Shown here: one piece after another, positions 6,717 through 11,326 of the stretch
Position numbering within the stretch: the stretch's first letter is position 1
How the letters are laid out: every line of letters starts with the position of its first letter
Made by a program: the position numbers and the translations under genes
Notes under the pieces: model-generated
Seen by the model: only the letters and a program-made list of their open reading frames with translations
Databases searched by the model: none
What the model was told of the DNA's origin: nothing
NCBI GenBank assembly: GCA_024641465.1
Contig: JAHEDB010000035.1
Coordinates: 1 to 11,326, forward strand
DNA: 11,326 bases
Source of the DNA: Chromatiales bacterium
Lineage (GTDB): Bacteria > Pseudomonadota > Gammaproteobacteria > UBA6429 > Thiohalophilaceae
Reading direction: 5' to 3'

Positions 6717-6740
6717 AAAAGGCGGGGTAACCCGCCTTTT
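6717..6740. terminator. Bidirectional terminator between yqhA and pbpG
   Basis: A perfect 10-bp stem pairs AAAAGGCGGG (6717-6726) with CCCGCCTTTT (6731-6740) around GTAA. On the + strand it ends in T4-AATTT; on the - strand the A-run 6715-6720 becomes a T-run. It can end both convergent transcripts. The pbpG stop codon (6739-6741) overlaps the stem base. Confidence 0.92.
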
Positions 6741-7653
6741 AATTTGTACCTGGTGTTTGCAGCTCTGCCACTTGCAGTTTCTTCTTTACCACTTGCTCTG
6801 ATTTGATCAGCCATTGTCTGATGCGGTTGGAGTCACCGTATTTACTCATTTTGCCCCAGGAGTCGAGCAGCACGATGATGACCGGCCGGTCATTGATCTG
6901 TGTCTGCATCACCAGGCAATTACCGGCCTTGCTGGTGTAGCCGGTCTTACTCAGGGTAATGGGCCATGCGTCGCGATTGACCAGACGATTGGTGTTACCG
7001 AATTCGACCTCCCGGCCGTTATGCAGGTTGACGATACTGTCGCGGGTTTGCGTAGTGAACTCGCGGATCAGCGGGTACTGGCTTGCCGCACTGACGATTT
7101 TTATTAATTCCATCGCCGTGGAGACGTTGTCATTGTGCAGACCGGCGGCGTCAGAGAAATGAGTTTTGGTCAGGCCGAGTGCCTGCGCCTTGGTATTCAT
7201 GGCCTTAACAAACTCGGTAGCCCCGCCAGGATAGGTGCGGGCCAGTGCCAGGGCGGCGCGGTTTTCTGAGGCCGATAATGCAATGTGCAGTAGGTCTTCG
7301 CGCATGAATTGCATCCCCCTGCGCAACCGCGAGCGGGAATAACGCACCCGGTCCTTGTCACTCTTGTCGATGGCAATGACCTCATCCATGGCTTGACCAG
7401 CATCGAGAATCACCATGGCCGTCATGAGTTTGCTGATAGAAGCGATGGGTAAGACCAGTTCTGAATTGCGTTCAAAAACTACTTCGTTATCCCGTTCATC
7501 GAATACCAGGGCCACATGTGACTTTAAGCGGAGTCTGGCGGGGTTGGTGTATTCACGAATATCTTTTGCCGCGACATAGTCTGATGCCAGGGCCGGGGCA
7601 GCGAGGGCGACCGATGTCCAGCACAGCAGGCTAAAGAGGCAGAATGATTTCAT
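6739..7653 (-). CDS. pbpG: D-alanyl-D-alanine endopeptidase, PBP7 type
   Basis: A periplasmic low-molecular-weight penicillin-binding protein of the PBP7/PbpG group, which cuts D-Ala cross-links in peptidoglycan. The 304 residues are close to the length of E. coli PbpG. Residues 1-23 form a signal peptide ending ALA. All three serine peptidase motifs are intact: S72-I-S-K75, S129-E-N131 (in the group-typical SENRAA) and K236-T-G238. The protein lacks the extra C-terminal domain of PBP5-type carboxypeptidases, which supports an endopeptidase. There is no Shine-Dalgarno sequence before the ATG, and the mapped promoter places transcription start at the ATG itself. The gene is alone on its strand and diverges from the iorAB operon. 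Confidence 0.93.
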   Translation of the reverse strand: MKSFCLFSLLCWTSVALAAPALASDYVAAKDIREYTNPARLRLKSHVALVFDERDNEVVFERNSELVLPIASISKLMTAMVILDAGQAMDEVIAIDKSDKDRVRYSRSRLRRGMQFMREDLLHIALSASENRAALALARTYPGGATEFVKAMNTKAQALGLTKTHFSDAAGLHNDNVSTAMELIKIVSAASQYPLIREFTTQTRDSIVNLHNGREVEFGNTNRLVNRDAWPITLSKTGYTSKAGNCLVMQTQINDRPVIIVLLDSWGKMSKYGDSNRIRQWLIKSEQVVKKKLQVAELQTPGTN

Positions 7654-7659
7654 CGGATG

Positions 7660-7688
7660 AATATAGGCTGTATATGTTTGTTTTGCAA
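7660..7688 (-). promoter_or_regulatory. pbpG promoter predicted to give a leaderless mRNA
   Basis: Read on the minus strand, TTGCAA (7688-7683) and TATATT (7665-7660) are spaced by 17 bases, a good sigma70 match. Six bases separate the -10 from the A of the pbpG start codon at 7653, so transcription would begin on or next to the ATG. This fits the absence of a ribosome site. An alternative -10 further upstream (TATACA) would give a short leader. Confidence 0.5.
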
Positions 7689-7826
7689 AGATGTCTATTT
7701 AGCGTCTAATCCTACCACTACTGTAGCTGCGGTGCACTACAGAATGTATGGCTTTTATAAGGGATCTGCGGCGTTGAGTTGCCTAAACCGTGGGAGTAGA
7801 CTGCAATCAGGTTGCATCGAACGGCC

Positions 7827-7855
7827 TTGTGACTGCATACACAAAACGATTTAAT
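7827..7855 (+). promoter_or_regulatory. Candidate promoter of the iorAB operon
   Basis: TTGTGA at 7827-7832 and TTTAAT at 7850-7855 are spaced by 17 bases; start of transcription would be near 7862, leaving a leader of about 19 bases with GGAGG. The -10 lies inside the perfect inverted repeat CGATT-T-AATCG (7847-7857), a possible operator. Confidence 0.45.
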
Positions 7856-7880
7856 CGATTCTTTCACCATGGAGGCACAC

Positions 7881-8348
7881 ATGGTAAAACTAACAATAAA
7901 CGGTAAACCGGTCGCCATCGATGTCGATGGCTCAACCCCGCTGCTCTGGGTGTTGCGAGAACAACTCGGTCTGACCGGCACCAAGTATGGTTGCGGTATC
8001 GGTAGTTGTGGCGCCTGCACGGTGCATATTAATGGTAAGGCGGTGCGATCCTGTACCGTACCGGTCTCCTCACTCAGCGCCGCACAAAAAATTACCACCA
8101 TCGAAGGTCTATCGGCGGATAACCGCCATCCCCTGCAACAGGCCTGGGCGGAGCTTGATGTGCCGCAATGCGGCTACTGCCAGCCGGGCATGATCATGAG
8201 TGCGGCGGCGCTGTTAAACACCAAACCCAATCCAAGCGACGCCGATATCGACGCCGGGGTGACCAACATCTGTCGTTGCGGCACCTTCAATCGCGTCCGG
8301 CGCGGCATCCATCTGGCCGTGACCATTAATAAGCGCGGGAGGTCATAA
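7881..8348 (+). CDS. iorA: [2Fe-2S] subunit of an isoquinoline 1-oxidoreductase-type molybdenum hydroxylase
   Basis: The 155-residue small subunit carries electrons from the molybdenum centre of the partner IorB. It contains both [2Fe-2S] sites of the xanthine oxidase family: the plant-type ferredoxin site C38-x4-C43-x2-C46-x11-C58 and the second site C97-x2-C100 with C131-x-C133. The stretches PQCGYCQPGMIMSAAALL and NICRCGT are typical of IorA. The start is the ATG at 7881 because GGAGG (7871-7875) lies five bases upstream; the ATG at 7869 overlaps that site. It has no signal peptide, so it would have to be exported folded together with the Tat-signal-bearing large subunit. Its stop overlaps the iorB start by one base (TAATG), so the two genes are coupled. 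Confidence 0.94.
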   Translation: MVKLTINGKPVAIDVDGSTPLLWVLREQLGLTGTKYGCGIGSCGACTVHINGKAVRSCTVPVSSLSAAQKITTIEGLSADNRHPLQQAWAELDVPQCGYCQPGMIMSAAALLNTKPNPSDADIDAGVTNICRCGTFNRVRRGIHLAVTINKRGRS

Positions 8349-10540
8349 TGGACAAGCAACGCATCAATGTTTCGCGCCGTGATTTTCTCATCCAGACTAC
8401 CACGCTCGGCGCCGGTTTTTCCCTTGGTCTGTATCTGCCCCTGACCGGCAATGCCGCCTTTGCGGCTGAAAAAAACGCAACAACGGTACCGGAGGTCAAT
8501 GCCTGGGTGGTGATCAAACCCGACGAAACCGTCATCATTCGCATTGCGCGTTCCGAGATGGGGCAGGGCACCCTCACCGGTCTGGCGCAAATGGTGGCAG
8601 AGGAACTGGAATGCGACTGGTCCCGGGTCACGACCGAATATCCGACGCCCGGCCAGAATCTCGCCCGCGAAAAGATCTGGCAAAGTTTCTCGACCGGTGG
8701 CAGCCAGGGGATTCGCGGCAGTCATCTGTATGTGCGCAAGGGCGGGGCCGTTGCACGTCACATGTTGATCGAGGCCGCCGCGAATCACTGGGGCGTACCG
8801 ATGGCGGAGTGCCATGTCGCAAACGGCGTGATCACCCATTCGCCAAGCGGACGTTCGACGACTTATGGCAAAGTTGCTGCGGCGGCCGCCGAGTTATTTC
8901 CACCGGAACAGGTCGAACTCAAGGATCCCAAGGACTGGAAGCTCATCGGCAAGCCGGTCAAACGCCTCGACACGCTCGATAAACTCAACGGTAAGCAGGT
9001 GTATGGGGCCGACCTTACGTTGCCCGGTATGTTGAACGCCACCATCAAGGCCTGCCCGGTGTTCGGCGGCACACTCAAATCCTTTGATGACAGTAAAGTG
9101 CGCAAGATGCCCGGCGTTCGCAAGGTGTTGCGGGTCGGGGACAATGCCGTCGCCGTCGTCGCCAATACCTGGTGGCAGGCAAAGACGGCGCTGGATGCCT
9201 TGCCGATCATCTGGGTTGAAGGACCGAACTCAACGCTGAGTAGCGCATCGATCTCAAAAATGCTGGATGAAGGTTTGACGGCGTCTGAGGCCTTTGTCGG
9301 TAACAAAAACGGCGATGTGGACAAGGCGCTGCGAGGCGCGGTGAAGAAGGTTGAGGCGACATACGCCTATCCCTATCAGAACCACGCCACCATGGAACCG
9401 ATGAATGCCACCGCGCGCTGGACCACGGATCGTTGCGAGGTCTGGTGTCCGACCCAAAACGGTGAGGCAGCGTTGGAGGCCACAGCCGCCGCGTCCGGCT
9501 TGCCTATCACGAAATGCGATGTCTATAAGCTGCTCCTTGGAGGTGGTTTTGGTCGACGAGGTGCGATTCAAGATTTCGTCACACAGGCCGTTGCTATCGC
9601 CAGGCAGATACCGGGCACACCGGTCAAACTACTGTGGAGCCGCGAAGAGGATATGCAGCACGGCCATTATCACCCGATCACCAAGTGCAAACTGGTCGGT
9701 GGGCTGGACAAGCAGGGTGAGCTGACGGGTCTGCATATTCGTATTTCGGGGCAATCGATCCTCGCCGCCGTCAATCCGAAGTGGATGAAGAACGGTGTCG
9801 ACATGATCACCTTCCAGGGTTTTCACCCCGATGGCGATCACGCCATTAGCTATACGGTGCCGAACCTGCTGGTTGAACATGCCATGCGCAACCCGCCGGT
9901 GCCGCCGGGCTTCTGGCGCGGGGTGAACATCAACCAGAACGCTATCTATATGGAATGCTTCCTCGACGAACTGGCGCACGCGGCCGGCAAAGACCCACTG
10001 GCCTTTCGCCGCAAGATGATGGCCGATCATCCCAAGAGTCTGGCGGTACTCAATGCCGTGGCGGAAAAGGCCGGTTGGGGTAAGCCCGCGGCGAAGGGAG
10101 TGCATCGCGGTCTGGCGGTGGTCAAGACCTTCGGCAGTCATGTCGCGGCCTGCGCCGAGGTGTCGGTTGATGCCAAAGGCAAACTCAGGGTCCATCGTAT
10201 CGTCGCCGCCACCGATCCCGGATACGCCGTCAACCCGCAACAGATCGAGGCGCAGGTGGAAGGCTCGTTCGTATACGGGCTGTCGGCATTGCTATACGGT
10301 GAATGCACCATCAAGGGTGGTGCCGTTGAACAAAGCAATTTTCATGATTATCCATCGATGTTGATCAAGGAGATGCCCAAGGTCGAGGTCATCGTTATGC
10401 CCTCGGGGGGATTCTGGGGCGGCATTGGTGAACCCACCATTGCCGTGGCGGCGCCAGCGGTGTTGAACGCGATCTTTGCCGCGACCGGCAAGCGTATTCG
10501 CCAGTTCCCGTTAAAGCATGTCGATCTGCGACCTGTTTAG
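8348..10540 (+). CDS. iorB: Molybdopterin-binding large subunit, isoquinoline 1-oxidoreductase/aldehyde dehydrogenase type, with Tat signal
   Basis: A 730-residue catalytic subunit of the xanthine oxidase family, IorB branch. It hydroxylates an N-heterocycle or aldehyde with water as the oxygen source, passing electrons to IorA; the true substrate cannot be read from the sequence. Residues 1-40 are a twin-arginine signal, with S9-R10-R11-D12-F13-L14 followed by a moderately hydrophobic stretch and AFAA, so the complex should act outside the cytoplasm. Cofactor motifs follow in order: GQGT at 72-75, GGGFGRR at 398-404, the FWRGVNINQNA region in the middle, and GIGEPT with E695 as the expected catalytic glutamate. 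It starts by TAATG overlap with iorA. The next gene, 46 bases on, encodes a GlcG/HbpS-family protein. Confidence 0.93.
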   Translation: MDKQRINVSRRDFLIQTTTLGAGFSLGLYLPLTGNAAFAAEKNATTVPEVNAWVVIKPDETVIIRIARSEMGQGTLTGLAQMVAEELECDWSRVTTEYPTPGQNLAREKIWQSFSTGGSQGIRGSHLYVRKGGAVARHMLIEAAANHWGVPMAECHVANGVITHSPSGRSTTYGKVAAAAAELFPPEQVELKDPKDWKLIGKPVKRLDTLDKLNGKQVYGADLTLPGMLNATIKACPVFGGTLKSFDDSKVRKMPGVRKVLRVGDNAVAVVANTWWQAKTALDALPIIWVEGPNSTLSSASISKMLDEGLTASEAFVGNKNGDVDKALRGAVKKVEATYAYPYQNHATMEPMNATARWTTDRCEVWCPTQNGEAALEATAAASGLPITKCDVYKLLLGGGFGRRGAIQDFVTQAVAIARQIPGTPVKLLWSREEDMQHGHYHPITKCKLVGGLDKQGELTGLHIRISGQSILAAVNPKWMKNGVDMITFQGFHPDGDHAISYTVPNLLVEHAMRNPPVPPGFWRGVNINQNAIYMECFLDELAHAAGKDPLAFRRKMMADHPKSLAVLNAVAEKAGWGKPAAKGVHRGLAVVKTFGSHVAACAEVSVDAKGKLRVHRIVAATDPGYAVNPQQIEAQVEGSFVYGLSALLYGECTIKGGAVEQSNFHDYPSMLIKEMPKVEVIVMPSGGFWGGIGEPTIAVAAPAVLNAIFAATGKRIRQFPLKHVDLRPV

Positions 10541-10586
10541 ACTTTATAAACATACCGAAGGTGATTTTCTAGTGATGAGGTTATGT

Positions 10587-11090
10587 ATGAAAAACTATTC
10601 CGTAAGCCCCTTCTTGCTTGTTACTTTTATGATGGCAACACAAGTTGCCTCTGCCGCGGATGTGGTGACGGACAAAAGTATCGGCCTGGACCTGGCGCGC
10701 GATATCGCCAATGAGGCGATCCAGGCCTGCCGTAAGGATGGTTATCACGTCAGCGTGGTTGTGGTTGATCGGCATGGTTTGTTGCGCACGGCCCTGCGTG
10801 ATGATCTGGCTGCGCGTTTTACCCTGGAGATCGCCGAGCGTAAGGCCAATATGACCGTCATGGCCTGGACCGACAGCGGCCAGTTTAAAAAGGCGCGCGC
10901 GGATATTCGTCCGGAATTGAATCATATCGACGGTTTGATCGTGATGGAAGGTGGCATCAAGATTGTCGCGGGTGGTTTTAATCTGGGAGCCGTGGGCGTC
11001 AGCGGTGCGCCCGGTGGCGATAAAGATGCGGCCTGTGCCCGACAGGCCTTAAAAAAACTCAATGACCGACTCCAGTTTGCCACTGAGTAA
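10587..11090 (+). CDS. Exported GlcG/HbpS-family protein
   Basis: A 167-residue protein of the GlcG/HbpS (DUF336) family with a signal peptide (residues 1-23, ending ASA). Family marks are SVVVVDRHGLLRTALRDD in the first half and the glycine-rich end GGFNLGAVGVSGAPGGDKDA with ACARQAL after it. HbpS of Streptomyces is an extracellular haem-binding protein; for most members the role is unknown. Relatives are often found beside molybdenum hydroxylase genes, so a role with the IorAB enzyme or its haem electron acceptor is plausible, but inferred. I chose the ATG at 10587 because GAGG (10577-10580) lies six bases upstream and gives a normal signal. Longer in-frame starts at 10518 and 10575 would give an unusual N-terminus. 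It lies in the same operon, 37 bases before xdhC. Confidence 0.87.
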   Translation: MKNYSVSPFLLVTFMMATQVASAADVVTDKSIGLDLARDIANEAIQACRKDGYHVSVVVVDRHGLLRTALRDDLAARFTLEIAERKANMTVMAWTDSGQFKKARADIRPELNHIDGLIVMEGGIKIVAGGFNLGAVGVSGAPGGDKDAACARQALKKLNDRLQFATE

Positions 11091-11127
11091 TGGGTATCTA
11101 AGGCCAAATTAACCAACAGGTTGACGC

Positions 11128-11326
11128 ATGCAAACCTACAGCACCGATCAGCAAGTATTACAGACGGCCTTTGAATGGTTAGAACAAGGCCACGAGGTGT
11201 CGCTTGTTACGGTGCTAAAGACCTGGGGCTCATCGCCGCGTCCCGCCGGTTCACTGTTGGTGATGCGCCGTGACGGCGTGTTGGCCGGTTCCGTATCCGG
11301 CGGATGTGTGGAAGAGGACCTGGTGC
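11128..11326 (+). CDS. xdhC: XdhC/CoxI-family molybdenum hydroxylase maturation protein, 3' end cut off
   Basis: Only the first 66 residues are inside the window, and the frame is open to the edge. The visible part has the XdhC/CoxI N-terminal pattern: VTVLKTWGSSPRPAGSLLVM followed by DGVLAGSVSGGCVEEDLV. Proteins of this family bind molybdenum cofactor and help insert its sulfurated form into xanthine oxidase-type enzymes such as the IorAB product encoded just upstream. The ATG at 11128 has AGG at 11118-11120 seven bases before it. It is the last visible gene of the ior operon; more maturation genes could follow outside the window. Confidence 0.9.
   Translation, partial: MQTYSTDQQVLQTAFEWLEQGHEVSLVTVLKTWGSSPRPAGSLLVMRRDGVLAGSVSGGCVEEDLV

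Noticed and set aside
7660..7678. ATATA-N5-TATAT near the pbpG promoter as a possible ModE (molybdate) site for the ior operon
   Set aside because: The half-sites are simple A+T sequence overlapping the pbpG -10, the spacing does not fit what I know of ModE sites, and it is about 170 bases from the likely ior promoter.
5043..7726. ACTACTGTAG shared between 5043-5052 and 7717-7726
   Set aside because: A 10-base match between two places in an 11-kb window is expected many times by chance, and the contexts differ.
8174..8839. 221-codon minus-strand frame opposite iorA and iorB
   Set aside because: It is a shadow of the well-supported iorAB genes in G+C-rich coding DNA, with no family resemblance. 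The same applies to the minus-strand frame at 9629-10240.

Overview
The window looks like a chromosomal segment of a gammaproteobacterium. The best family matches (YqhA/UPF0114, PBP7-type endopeptidase, DsbG-like oxidoreductase, LutABC, IorAB) all have close gammaproteobacterial relatives. Codon and base use are moderate in G+C, and the molybdenum hydroxylase genes look richer in G+C than the rest. I see no rRNA, tRNA, CRISPR array, transposase, integrase or phage gene. Species-level assignment is not possible from the sequence alone.

Layout: (1) 182-2982, a tight + strand operon lutA-lutB-lutC for oxidation of L-lactate to pyruvate by an iron-sulfur enzyme complex. (2) 2983-3739, about 0.75 kb without a convincing gene but with two copies of an 11-bp palindrome and a structured hairpin zone. 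(3) 3740-5734, three genes for predicted exported proteins: a DsrE-fold protein (+), a small protein with three tandem copies of an 8-residue unit (+), and a DsbG-like thiol oxidoreductase (-) converging on the second gene. (4) 5735-6131, a divergent spacer carrying a good sigma70-type promoter for yqhA, an inner-membrane protein gene. (5) yqhA (+) and pbpG (-) converge on a shared bidirectional terminator. The pbpG promoter is placed so that transcription would begin at the start codon. (6) 7881-11326, a + strand operon of a molybdenum hydroxylase of the isoquinoline 1-oxidoreductase type: iorA, iorB with a Tat signal, an exported GlcG/HbpS-family protein, and the start of xdhC, which is cut by the window edge.

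How the parts work together: LutABC is expected to feed electrons from lactate into the respiratory chain. IorAB is expected to oxidise an aldehyde or N-heterocycle at or beyond the inner membrane, with XdhC supporting cofactor maturation. The exported DsrE-like and DsbG-like proteins could share periplasmic thiol or sulfur chemistry, but this rests only on proximity and cysteine content. Most of the window is ordinary housekeeping and catabolic DNA. The least explained parts are the DsrE/repeat-protein/DsbG-like neighbourhood and the long spacer in front of it. I did not find strong evidence for a wholly new system.
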